DNA from: Obelidium mucronatum
Taxonomy: Eukaryota > Chytridiomycota > Chytridiomycetes > Chytridiales > Chytriomycetaceae
Direction: 5' to 3'
DNA: 64,000 nt
Assembly: GCA_025765595.1 (NCBI GenBank)
Contig: JAIVFH010000042.1
Span: forward strand, 186,001 to 250,000
Part shown: positions 20,496 through 30,768 of the stretch, piece by piece
Layout of the letters: every line of letters starts with the position of its first letter
How positions within the stretch are numbered: position 1 is the stretch's first letter
Made by a program: the position numbers and the translations under genes
Notes under the pieces: model-generated
Told to the model about the DNA's origin: nothing
Databases searched by the model: none
What the model saw: the letters and a program-made list of their open reading frames with translations, nothing else

Positions 20496-22031
20496 GTTTC
20501 TTACTATACCAAGATACGATCGCTGACGACATCATGAAGAGATATCCTGATCTGGATTTTCTTCCCTTTGACATCGCAAAACTGGCGTCTGCATATCCAA
20601 CAATATCCCCAAACTCCATCTGCAACCATTGATCTAGCGATTCATCTGTCGGAAATAAGATTGGTGGGTTCTTTGACTTTCTATAGAAAATCCCATAATC
20701 ATATGTTGCTCTCAGATACCTGCACAAGTGTAGCAGCGCCTTCCAGTCTTCTTCGCGTGCATCATTCTGATACTGCGATAGTACATGGACTGCAACACTA
20801 TATCAGGTCGCATGTGTCCAGCTAAGTACATTAAGCTCATCACCGCTGACCTGTATTCTGAGTTCTTCTCCTTACTTAGGAGTTTACTTTTCTCGTCGTG
20901 CTCCCATCCTGGAGACATCGGAGTTTTCTTTATTTCTATCAGTACGGTTTTACCATTTACTGTTTTATTCCACATATTCATCTTTAATAATAGTTCGCGG
21001 CAGTACTCAGATTGACCAATCCAAGAGCCGTTATATTTCTTATTATTAATCTTTTTGTAGTGCATCCCAATTACATGTTTTGCATCTCCGAGGTCTTTTA
21101 TGTTGAAACGTTTTCCAATTGTTTCTTTTAGTTCTTTGAGTATTTCTTTACTCGAAGACATCAACAAGAAATCATCAACATAAACTAATACAAATACTTT
21201 TGTTTCTTTATTGTATTTGTGAAATAAACATAAATCTTTCTGACTTTGGTTATACCCGTTCTCCTTTAGAAACGCTGTAAGCACATTGTTCCATTCTTTC
21301 GCAGACTGATGCAGCCCGTATAGCGATCTAAATATTTCGCATACTAGGCTTTCTCCATCAGGTCCATACTGCGGGAACATTTCTGGTGCACGCATAAAGT
21401 TTCTTTCTTTCAGATCGCCGTAAAGAAAAGCGACTGAAACGTCAAGTTGCGCAATGTGCCAGTCATACAGTTCTGACATAGCGATCATCACCCGCAATGA
21501 CTCTTTTCTGATTACAGGAGCGTAAGTCTCTGTATAGTCTATCCCGTACTCTTGGGATGATCCGACTGCGACTAACCTAGCTTTGAACTTCAGCAAACAA
21601 CCGTTCGCCATGTCTAGCTTGTAGTCGAACACCCACTTGCTTCTCAGCAGGCGTTTAACGTCAGGAACCTGTGATCGCTTTATATATCCGAAGGTTTTCA
21701 TCTCATAGTGTGAGTTCATCTCTAGCTTCATCGCCTCTAGCCATTTTAACCAATATTTAGACTTCTTTGCCTGATTCAGTGATTGAGGGACTGGTTCTAA
21801 ATCATCAATCATGATCTTTTCGTCAGGGAAAGGATTTGTCTCTTTGAATGGTTGTACCGATTCGGCGATAGCGTTCTCCACTATTGGTCTCATCATAGGA
21901 TCTGTCAAGAACGCTCTTATTCTAAGTACGTTTCTTTTCTTGACTTTGTGATTTATTCTCTTTTCGAGTTTCTGTCTAAAACCTTTGTTCTCAGGAATAT
22001 CTTTCTCGATCTTATTCTGGACTGTTAGCAT
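20496..22031 (-). pseudogene. element A reverse transcriptase and RNase H N-terminal part
   Basis: RT frame from about 22031 to 20790: W.KWLEAMKLEMNSH, KWVFDYKLD, the QLDVSVAFLYGDL block, SLYGLHQSAKEW and an intact YVDD. Near 20795 the frame shifts; the downstream frame (LLHLCRYLRATYDYGIF..., GYADASFA, SAIVSW) continues to the insertion point of element C. A second shift near 22027 separates it from the upstream linker region. Two frame breaks in one domain make this a pseudogene. Confidence 0.9.
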
Positions 22032-22282
22032 AATGCGTTAAGTTTCTCACTTTCGCCTTTTGCCTTTAATCTTCTGGTTATTCCCCATTTATCTAATACT
22101 TCTTCTAATCCTTCAGGATCCCATTGGACCATATGGATTTTATCTGATTTTTCTGGTTCTAGCGGTATTCTTGCTGTTTCGCCTTCAGCAAGATTGTCTT
22201 CGAAGTCAGAGTCCCCAACAGTTGAGTTCTCTTCGTCTTTGCTTAGATTTATATCTCCATCTTCCCATTCTATGTCTTTTGG
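22025..22282 (-). pseudogene. element A acidic linker upstream of RT
   Basis: Acidic, low-complexity coding stretch (WEDGDINLSKDEE) typical of the integrase-RT linker of copia elements. It joins in frame to the segment at 27653-28121 once element B and one TTTGG copy are removed. Confidence 0.8.
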
Positions 22283-22524
22283 CGTTGACATGGTGGAGAA
22301 GGGGTTCTTGGGGAAGAAAAGTCATTACGAGGGTGGAATGAACATGTCACGTGATGACAAGATAAGTATATAAGCTGGAAGGAAATGGAGTCGGGATTTC
22401 TTTTTAGTTTTATATTTGGAAGTTCTCGGAAGCATCTGAACTTCTTCTATAAGGTGTGTACAATAAATGAGTTTTATATTTGGAAGTTCTCGGAAGCATC
22501 TGAACTTCTTCTATAAGATTAACG
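22283..22524 (+). repeat. element B, left (5') LTR
   Basis: 242 bp. Contains a ~46-bp unit (TTTTATATTTGGAAGTTCTC...TATAAG) twice in tandem; the Gag frame opens inside the second copy. Confidence 0.93.
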
Positions 22525-23933
22525 GATTAAGAGTCTTATATTCTACCGTCAAGCCCAAAGATAACCGTCTACCCAGCCTATCATCAATGCCAACAAACAT
22601 CAAATATGACTTTGCTCCGCTTGATCTCTTGAAGAAACAAGAACAATATCCGAAGTGGAAACAAAACCTTCGCACATTGATTTCAAACAAAGGCCAATTC
22701 AATTCACCATACCGCCTCAGTCAAAATGGACATCGGTTTCAATCAGCACTTGACTACTTGGACCACACAACAACACGCATTGTAATTACGGACCCAGCAT
22801 TTCAGCATCTCGTTGCCGCAGTACAAATTGAAAATGAAGCTAAATTCAATGACGTATGGAGCCAACAAGACTCAGCTTTCTCCATCATCGACGCAGCAAT
22901 TAGAAAACACTTACCTGATTCTCTTGTGGACGTATACAACGGCAGAGGTGCCACTCCTTTCGAAAGATTCAGTAGACTGGAAAGAGCCATCAGATACGAT
23001 CCTGACGCTCGAATTCATGCACTCAATGACTTCTTTGAAACCACTATTCAGGGTCGCAGAACTCTTGCTGAATATGCCAAAGACTTTTTAATTAAGATGA
23101 ACGAAGCAGAACTATTGAACATGGATGGAGCTGACGTTGCAGCCAAAGCTACCTTCGCAAGAAACATGGCCAACAGATTTCTCAAAGGTGCAAGTGACGC
23201 TCTCTCAATCAAGGCCTCGTTGGATGCCTTGGGTCACTCAGCCAGTTTCAGACTCATACACACTTGGATTCAACAACTACAAACCTTCATGGACAGTGTG
23301 AAAGCCAGACATGAACTCAATCGTGGATCGCAACATCAAGTATCTGAAGTTAAAGCATCCAAATCGATGGACCAATTACTCATGGAAAGACTCGACAAGT
23401 TGGAAAAATCACTCAGCTCAATGCACACTGGTGGTGGGAATTATGCAGGAAACAGCAGCGGGAACAATAAGAATCAATTGAACCGCAACGAAGAAAGAAA
23501 CACGAAGAAAAGCAATATGAATATTTTCATGGGTAATTTGAAATTTGGATTGACTGCAAACGATATCAAGGGAGCATTGACTGGAATAGATATAATTGAT
23601 GTATCCTTGCCAAAGAACGGAGGAGCAGGATATGGATTCCTTCAAGTTGGGGATGGAGATGTAGGAAAAGCAATGGAAATGTGGAATGGGAAGGATGTTA
23701 AAGGTCGAGCAATTGAAATGAAGCATGTTACCAAGTACTTGAACGTTTCAACTACAATTACTTATAGCACACTACCCAATCCTCCTCCACACTCCCTGAT
23801 GAGCTTGAAGACACGTCTGAGCACTCAAATGGAATTACTTCCAACAAAACGCGAAATTATTCTGGATGGGAACGTAGACTCTGCCTGTACAAAGAATGTC
23901 ACAGGTAACAAACCATGCTTCAAAACATCATAG
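22467..23933 (+). CDS. element B Gag with RNA-recognition motif
   Basis: 488 residues from the first ATG, which lies in the LTR; a later Met near 22589 may be the real start. The N-terminal half is a copia-type Gag (LLKKQEQYPKWKQNLRTLI, TRIVITDPAFQHL, ARNMANRFLKGASD). Instead of a CCHC knuckle, residues ~350-430 form an RRM: RNP2-like IFMGNLKF, RNP1-like GAGYGFLQV and a WNGKDVKGRAIEM end. The frame then enters the protease (ILDGNVDSACTKNVTG, a D-S-A active site) and stops; pol continues in a different frame, overlapping by 19 bp. The RRM probably takes over RNA binding during particle assembly (inference). Confidence 0.88.
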   Translation: MSFIFGSSRKHLNFFYKINGLRVLYSTVKPKDNRLPSLSSMPTNIKYDFAPLDLLKKQEQYPKWKQNLRTLISNKGQFNSPYRLSQNGHRFQSALDYLDHTTTRIVITDPAFQHLVAAVQIENEAKFNDVWSQQDSAFSIIDAAIRKHLPDSLVDVYNGRGATPFERFSRLERAIRYDPDARIHALNDFFETTIQGRRTLAEYAKDFLIKMNEAELLNMDGADVAAKATFARNMANRFLKGASDALSIKASLDALGHSASFRLIHTWIQQLQTFMDSVKARHELNRGSQHQVSEVKASKSMDQLLMERLDKLEKSLSSMHTGGGNYAGNSSGNNKNQLNRNEERNTKKSNMNIFMGNLKFGLTANDIKGALTGIDIIDVSLPKNGGAGYGFLQVGDGDVGKAMEMWNGKDVKGRAIEMKHVTKYLNVSTTITYSTLPNPPPHSLMSLKTRLSTQMELLPTKREIILDGNVDSACTKNVTGNKPCFKTS

Positions 23934-26900
23934 ACATTGCTCCGTCTGAATTCGCAACAGCAAAAGAAGGAGCAGTAATGATGGGATCTGGGGTACAAGG
24001 GGATTTTTCAGGAACAGCTGGGACTGACGAAACTTTAGTGATAAGGAAAATCGAACATGCAGAGGATGCATCAGATACGCTGCTATCTGTATGGAATTTT
24101 CTAGAAGATGGTTATGACGTATGGTTCGATCACAAGGACATGTCGGTCAACATCGGGCATCTGAACGTGGATGGAGATAATCCACATCATCTGGTGGGAC
24201 GCGGTCGGGGAAAAGATGATCAATTCAGAATCCAAGTGATCAGATTGGAGAATGCAATGTTAGCCAAGGGTCTGCGGTCAAGAAAAGACTTTGCACTATG
24301 GCATGAGAGATTCATGCATGTGTCATCGGAATCGATCAAGAAAACAATTCCGTTAGTACATGGACTGGACATTCATGGTGGAATCCCTACAGACTTTGTC
24401 TGTGAACCCTGCATTGAGTCGAAGATGCACATCCAACCGTACGCCAAACACCACAATAAATCAGGAAATAGATTAGGGAATATATCAATGGACATATGGT
24501 TTCCGGAGACAATGACGCCATCAGCCGGAGGAGCTACTGGGGGGACTGGGAGTTAATGTCCATAACTGCAGCTATAAAGTATTCTATCCATTATACTCCA
24601 AGAAGCACCACGAAGTAGTTGAACATCTTTTATTTCTGAAGAAATGGCTGGAGCGAGTAACAGGGGACAAAGTGGAGGAATTCTATAGCGATCATGGCAG
24701 AGAATTCATTGGAAATGAGTTGAAGGAAATGTGCCTCGAAGAAGGGATTGTGATTACAACTACATCGACAGCAGCCCATAATCAACACGGTACAATAGAC
24801 TCATTCTTCAGACACTCATTAGATGGAGTTCGGGCATCAATCAATGCATCTGGAGTACCTCATGACTTATGGGCAGATGGGATGCTAATGAAGATGTACT
24901 GTCATAATCGTCAACAACATGGATCAGACATCAAAACTCCATACGAAATGCTAACGGGAAAGAAACCGAGTGTGGGAGATCTTCGAGTGCCCTTCTGTGT
25001 TGCATACGCGAGGATTCTTCCAAGCAACAATGAGCTGAAGAAAACAGGATCAAGAGCCATCAAAGGGAGACACATCAGTAATGCGATGCACAACGGACAT
25101 GCAGTAAAGAGAAGAGGATATAGAATACTACTGGAAGATGGCTCTGTAATGATCAGTCGGGACGTATACTTCATTGAAAATCAAACTGATGTCGTCAACA
25201 CCAGAACAGACAATATACCTCTCAAGATTGAGAATTTTGATTCTCACCATTTGACAGACAATGAGATCGACTTTGACGTGGAAGACGAGGAACTAGTAAC
25301 AAAAAATGCCAGTAAATACGAATCAATATCTAGTAAACAACTTGAAGCAGAAAACGTAGGGAATAATGAAGTTGCGGAGGAGAGTGATGATGATGTGGAA
25401 TTTGAGGATGCCAGATCTTCCCATTCTGAGCCGGAAACTATCAGAACCGAAGCTGAAAGTGAAACTCATGTGCCAGAAATAATCAATGAAATCCTGTGAT
25501 AACGCGATCCGGACAAACATCCAATCCAGTGAAGCGTTATGGAGCAGATCTAGTGAGGAAAGTAACTTGGGAGGACCAAAAACCACCTCAGACTGATGGA
25601 AGATTGAGGGGAGAACCAGAACCCAATCATCATCAATCCAGGAAGCAAAAATCATTCATGTCAAAAGTTCACGATTTAAAAACTGGTATCCTTCACAGCG
25701 CATTTGCCACCAAAGTACACGAATGGGACACCGAACATGAAATCAACACGAAGGAATTCATGTCTCACATCAGTGGGAAATATCACCTTGCATATTCGAC
25801 TAGGGATGGCCCGAGATCTTTCAAAGAAGCAATGGAATCTGAGGAGTGGCGGAATGCTGTCACCAAAGAGCTGGATCAACTTACGGACGCAAATGCATGG
25901 TCAATCGGAACAAAACCCACGAACAAGAAAGCGCTAAATTTCATCTGGGTATTGAAAATCAAATATGATGACGTAACAGGGATTGAGAAGTATAAGGGCC
26001 GATTAGTAGTTGATGGATCAAAGATGATAAAGGGAGTGGACTTTGACAAGACCTACGCATCGATGCCATCGGGAACAGCATTGAAAACCATTCAAGCCAT
26101 TGTGACGCAGAGGGGAATGCTGACTTGGAGCTTTGATGTTGTGGGAGCATATATTCAAGTGGACATTGATCGGGAGATATGGATGAATTTCCCTAGAGGT
26201 ATGAAAATTGAGCCAGAAATGGAGGAAAAGCATCTGAAACTGAATAAGGCCGTGTATGGAGCATGCCAATCAGCTTTATTGTGGGAAGAGGGGAGAGACA
26301 AGAAAGTGATGGAATATGGATTTTCGAGATGTCCGCACGACGCCTCTATATTCAAGATGAACGTGAACAATGATGAGAAGCGACTCATGATTCTGGACTT
26401 TCATTCAGATGATGCTGAATTAGCGTCAGACAATGAAAAGGATGGTGAAGACTTTCTCGCCTGGTTCGATGGACAATTCAAAATCACCATCAATTGGGAA
26501 CAAACGAGGACACATTTGGGTATCCGGAAGTCATATCATAAGGGATTTTCGACAATGGATCAAGAAGAATACACGAAGAGCATTGTTGATGAATTTCTGG
26601 AAATCAAGAATCATCAAACTGGGAAGCCCATTGTGACGTCCAAGCCATGGAATCCGGAGACACCATCAGACTTTGATAACACCAGAGAAAGAGACGCCGA
26701 AGATGAAAAATATATGAAGGGAAGGGACTATTACAGATGCTTGGGAATGCTGCAATGGATGCAAGTTTCCAGGGGAGGAGATTGTGGATACACCATTGGA
26801 AGATTGGCGTCACATGGAACAAAGTCTAGACCAGTACATTGGAAGGCGATGCAACATTTATTGAGGTATCTGCAGGGGTCTCTGGAAATGAAAATGATAT

Positions 26901-27496
26901 ATAGACAGAACTTGGAATTGAAAGTATCGGAAGTAGAGCATGAGGCGTATTCAGATGCGGATTTTGCAATGGATACGGAAACAAGGAAATCAATATCGGG
27001 AGTGGCTGTGTTGATAAATGGGTGTGCTGTCGTGACGTTGTCCACGACCCAGAAAACAGTTTCGGATTCAACGGTAGCATCAGAGACAATTGCAGCTACA
27101 AAGGGGTCCAAGGATCTATTGCATGTCAGATATTTGTTGACGTGGCTTGGGTATGGGCCTAAGGGACCTTCACAGTTGTGGTGTGACAACAAGGGAGCAG
27201 TCAGAAATGCCGAGGAGGGAGCCCAGAGATCAAAGACCAAGCATCTTGACGTACAATACATGTTTCTGAGGGACCTCGTTCGACAAGGTCTGATCAAGAT
27301 TAATCATATTGGAACAGACTATATGGTGGCAGATATACTCACTAAGGGATTGGGAGGAACGAAGCATCAGCAATTCTTGTCAGCACTTGGCTTGTTCAAG
27401 GGGAGTGTTGACATGGTGGAGAAGGGGTTCTTGGGGAAGAAAAGTCATTACGAGGGTGGAATGAACATGTCACGTGATGACAAGATAAGTATATAA
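23915..27496 (+). pseudogene. element B pol (integrase, RT, RNase H) in several frames
   Basis: Pieces: 23915-24556 (GAG-pre-integrase LWHERFMHVS...CEPCIESK), about 24545-25499 (integrase, FYSDHGREF) and 25496-27496 (RT and RNase H). Each junction needs a one-base shift. Unusual residues: the integrase position expected to be Glu is Asp (HGTIDSFF), exactly 35 residues after the central Asp; the RT site usually YVDD reads HSDD (LDFHSDDAELAS). RNase H looks conventional (YSDADFA, STVASETIAA, WCDNKGAV, ADILTKGLGG). The last frame ends inside the right LTR. Confidence 0.85.
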
Positions 27497-27647
27497 GCTG
27501 GAAGGAAATGGAGTCGGGATTTCTTTTTAGTTTTATATTTGGAAGTTCTTGGAAGCATCTGAACTTCTTCTATAAGGTGTGTACAATAAATGAGTTTTAT
27601 ATTTGGAAGTTCTCGGAAGCATCTGAACTTCTTCTATAAGATTAACG
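27406..27647 (+). repeat. element B, right (3') LTR
   Basis: 242 bp; differs from the left LTR at its first base and at TTCTTGG against TTCTCGG. Confidence 0.93.
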
Positions 27648-27652
27648 TTTGG

Positions 27653-28121
27653 GTGTGGGATTATTAGTTCTGGTGCTAATTCCACTATGTCTTTTACAGT
27701 TTCGTCTATTTTATCTTCAACTGTACTTTCGATTCCACTGTGAGTCTTTTCCAATTCTTTTATTTCAATGTTTCCTACTTCCGGTGAAAGACTCTCATCT
27801 TTATTCCTCCCCTGAATCGTAGTACTTGTTGATTCTGGAATTCCTTCTCTCAGCGGTCTCGGTCTAAGATTATAACGCGTTTCTGGTACGTTTGTATCTT
27901 CTATCATTTCTTCCACATCTGTCTTCTCATCACGCCATATTTCATCCACTTCCTTCTGGGAGAGCAGTGCGTGAACAGGTGGGTAGTGGCTTAGCGGGTC
28001 TGCTATTCCTTCTAATCTATTATCTAATTTTCTAATTAGACCAGGAAATCTATCTGGGTGACCCACGACGTTAAACGCCTTGGTTACTCTACGCGACGTA
28101 AGGTCATAAACTCTATATATT
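27653..28121 (-). pseudogene. element A integrase C-terminal tail and linker
   Basis: Open minus-strand frame reading TSRRVTKAFNVVGHPDRFPGL, then an acidic linker with RYNLRPRPLREG, typical of the copia integrase tail. It joins in frame to the fragment at 30769-30985 when element D and one ATT are removed. Confidence 0.85.
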
Positions 28122-28483
28122 AGACATGTGCCGGTTTTTACCGGCGATCGATAGATCGATAATAAATGCTAAAAATCGGTCTCTATATTGCGGTTTTTAT
28201 AGAGAATTAGCGCAATAGCGCATCGCAATAAAAATATCGTTATCGGTCAACCACCAAAAAAAAATACTTAGTGGGAATCGAACCACTAGCCTTAAATATC
28301 CTTCACTCAAGCAGTAACTCACTGCGCTAGTGACTCAACGTTCATAATCTAAGTTTACAATACATTGGAAATAAAATCAAATAAACAAGCAAGCGGCGTT
28401 ATGCCCATAGACAAAAGAAAAGAATAACTCTAAAGTAAATAAGAGAAAATCTTCAATATTAAATTTATTTTACTATCCTACAT

Positions 28484-29383
28484 CTAAGGATACCGCTGTT
28501 GGTTCTTGAAGGTGTACATTGTTGTGCTGTGAATAATAACCTTGATGATATTCCAGAGGTAGGAGCGATCCATTTGTCCAGGGTTGAAGGATTCTGGAAC
28601 TCTGCGAACACGATTTGTGTGTTTGATTGCGGTGTAGCGCTTTGCAAATCCAAAGGAATGCTCGACTACCACGCGTTTGATGGCGTGCATGTGGTTGTAG
28701 GCACGCTTGAAGGGGGTGAGTGGCGTTCTGGCAGTAGATTTGAAGGGCACAATCAGGCTGAGGGCTCGTCCGCGAGGACCCACATAGCCCTTATCAGCCA
28801 GCACCAACTTGCCCGGATCCAATTGAGGATGATCACGGGCGTACATGGTCATGTCATGGATGGATCCTTTGAACATTTGGTACTTCAGTTAGAACTGTTG
28901 ATGTTTGACAGCAAGACATACCATTTCCCCCATCCAGCAGATGTTACCGCGATTGTCTGTAAAGAAAAACTAAGTGAATAACAAATGCAGAATGATAAAA
29001 TAAAGAAATAAGTAAAATAGACCACTTACCGGAAATGCGTCAAGGGAGAGGCGGTGGCGTAAGTCAAATGACCCATCTGTGATGTCATTTGCATCACACC
29101 AGCGATCATCCCACACCTCCTCCAGTTCGTTGATGACACTTCCCAAATAAATAATACCCTTTTTAATTTTTCCAGCAAGGGATCCGTAGGATTTGCGGGT
29201 TTTATATTCAGCTGAGGCCCGTTTGGTTGTGTCTGTCTTCAAACTCTGAAAACAGTCAAACAAGTACTTGCGGGTCTTGATTGGTGTATTTCTGCCGCAG
29301 TACTTCAGGAACAACTCCTCCAACGTCTCTTGATCCAATCCAGTTGATGCACGTAAGCTCCCAACAACAAAGTTCCATGACAT
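28484..29383 (-). pseudogene. element D DDE transposase with internal stop
   Basis: Exon 1 from ATG 29383 to a donor near 29028 (LSLDAFPVSG); exon 2 from about 28967. DDE_Tnp_4/HARBI1-type motifs: FKGSIHDMTMY, LVLADKGYVG (second Asp), VVVEHSFGFAKRY (Glu). An in-frame TAA at 28889-28891 splits the protein just before FKGSIHD, so as sequenced the transposase is interrupted. The piece before the stop (GNICWMGEMVCLAVKHQQF) matches the expected segment after the first catalytic Asp. Confidence 0.8.
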
Positions 29384-29531
29384 TTTTTATTCTACTGATT
29401 ACTTACCTGTCTTGTAATTACAACTGATATATAGAAATGGAATATTCTAATGAATTGTTTAAATGGAATTTATTTGAAATCTAATAAAAGAAACGCGTCT
29501 TGACGCGTAGAAATGAAACACCCCCAACATC

Positions 29532-30172
29532 ATGTCAGCATCCAAAAACACAAAGAAGCCTATCACTTCAAAGTCAGCCAGCCCAATTAAGAAGCCCGTA
29601 TTTGATGACGTTATTCCTCTCTTTCAGTCTCCACGTAAGAAGCAGCTAATGGGGACATGGTAAGTAACACAGACAACCATCACCTTTCCACCATGTATCA
29701 ACACTTACCTTCGCAAATCATGGATAGGTTCCGCCAAACACGCACTAGTAAGCGCACAAAGTTCACCCGACTTGCAGCAATGATCAAGCAGAAGCTGGGA
29801 TTGACGATTGACTCCATGAAGCTCAAGAGCCGCAGCAACGAGCTTGATGAACTTGCTGACGCTCTTCCAGCAAGCGAAGGCGATGATGATGTGGTGGAAA
29901 CTGATGCCCTATTAGCCGATATCCAGGAGTCAGCAGCAGCGACGTCAGGAAATCATAACACTAGATACCTTAAACAGATTGCCACCTTCCTCAGCCGAAT
30001 CGCTACTTCACAAGAATCTCTTGTGAAGCAAAACGCTGCCCAGATCTTTCGCCAGAGTGTGGCTGTAGTGTCCAATGCTGGGGTTTCATTCGACGCAATG
30101 GAGTCCATGAAGCTCTCGAAGACTGACAGTTTGAAGGTGGCTGTGTTAGGAATCAATCCTGAAGAGTCATGA
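29532..30172 (+). CDS. element D second protein (Myb/DNA-binding-type partner)
   Basis: Exons 29532-29659 and 29728-30172 (GT..AG, phase 2), 190 residues: Lys/Ser-rich start, then KRTKFTRLAAMIKQKLGLTIDSMKLKSR, a helical region. An alternative 3' exon is plausible: a donor at 30139 (after DSLK) to an acceptor at about 30296 would replace the last residues by a Lys-rich then Asp/Glu-rich tail ending at 30484. In Harbinger elements the second ORF is a DNA-binding cofactor of the transposase; assignment here rests on position. Confidence 0.6.
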
Positions 30173-30768
30173 AACCGGACGAAACCGGGGATCGAACCTA
30201 GTGCCTCCAGATTACTAGGCCCCAACATTGCCAATAGGCTATGCGACTCATGTTATTTATTGAGTTTCACTGGAGGCCTTATCAGTTTCTAACAGGCTGC
30301 AAATAAGAAGAAGTTAGCAAAGGAAAAGGAAAAGAAGAAGAAAGCGGTGAAGAAGATGTCAAAGAAGAAGGTTGTTGGTGAGGGGGGGAAGGGGGAAGCT
30401 GAGGATGATGAGGATGAGAATGAGGATGAGGATGAGGATGAGGAGGAGGAGGAGGAGGAGGATGAGGAGGATGAGACTTTATGAATGGAGGGTAGGAGGA
30501 AAATGGTTTGTTACCTTGGCGGCGGTAGCGGCGGTGATTTTTGACATTTGTTGTTTTTTTTTTGGTTTGTTTTTGCTGTCGATAAAATTCGATGTTTTGC
30601 AAAAAGTTATCGTCGACTTATCGCAAAATAAAGAGATTATGATAATTCACTATATTTAACTTTATTTATCGATAAAATTACCAAGGATTACCGATATTTA
30701 TGGTAAACCTGTAATTAGCGATATTCTATCGCTAAATACCGATTTTCACAGAAAACCGGCACATGTCT

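Larger units (their letters stand above)
22283..27647 (+). mobile_element. Element B: Ty1/copia retrotransposon with RRM-bearing Gag
   Basis: 5365 bp on the plus strand, opposite to A and C. Two 242-bp LTRs and the target duplication TTTGG at 22278-22282 and 27648-27652. LTRs begin C/TGTTGACATGG and end TTAACG, so the canonical TG..CA ends are not kept. A purine tract (AAGGGGAG) abuts the right LTR. LTRs differ at about two sites, yet pol is split by frame changes near 23.93, 24.55 and 25.49 kb. Confidence 0.93.
28122..30768 (-). mobile_element. Element D: PIF/Harbinger-like DNA transposon
   Basis: 2647 bp with ~17-bp terminal inverted repeats (AGACATGTGCCGGTTTT at the left, its complement at the right) and a 3-bp target duplication ATT at 28119-28121 and 30769-30771. 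Excision on paper restores the integrase frame of element A exactly. It has two divergent genes, a DDE transposase (minus) and a second protein (plus), the standard Harbinger arrangement. Subterminal AT-rich inverted sequences (TATCGATAG types) lie inside both ends. The ATT duplication is not the usual TWA. Confidence 0.9.

Noticed and set aside
28256..28345. tRNA-like sequence (GGTTCGATTCCC with an A-box-like TAGCGCAGTGAG) on the minus strand inside element D
   Set aside because: The T-arm only pairs with an 8-base loop and no acceptor stem closes the molecule, so it does not fold as a canonical tRNA. It may be a pol III relic.
30176..30252. Second tRNA-like stretch with GGTTCGATCCCCGG on the minus strand
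   Set aside because: T-stem pairing fails at the third base pair and no acceptor stem could be matched.
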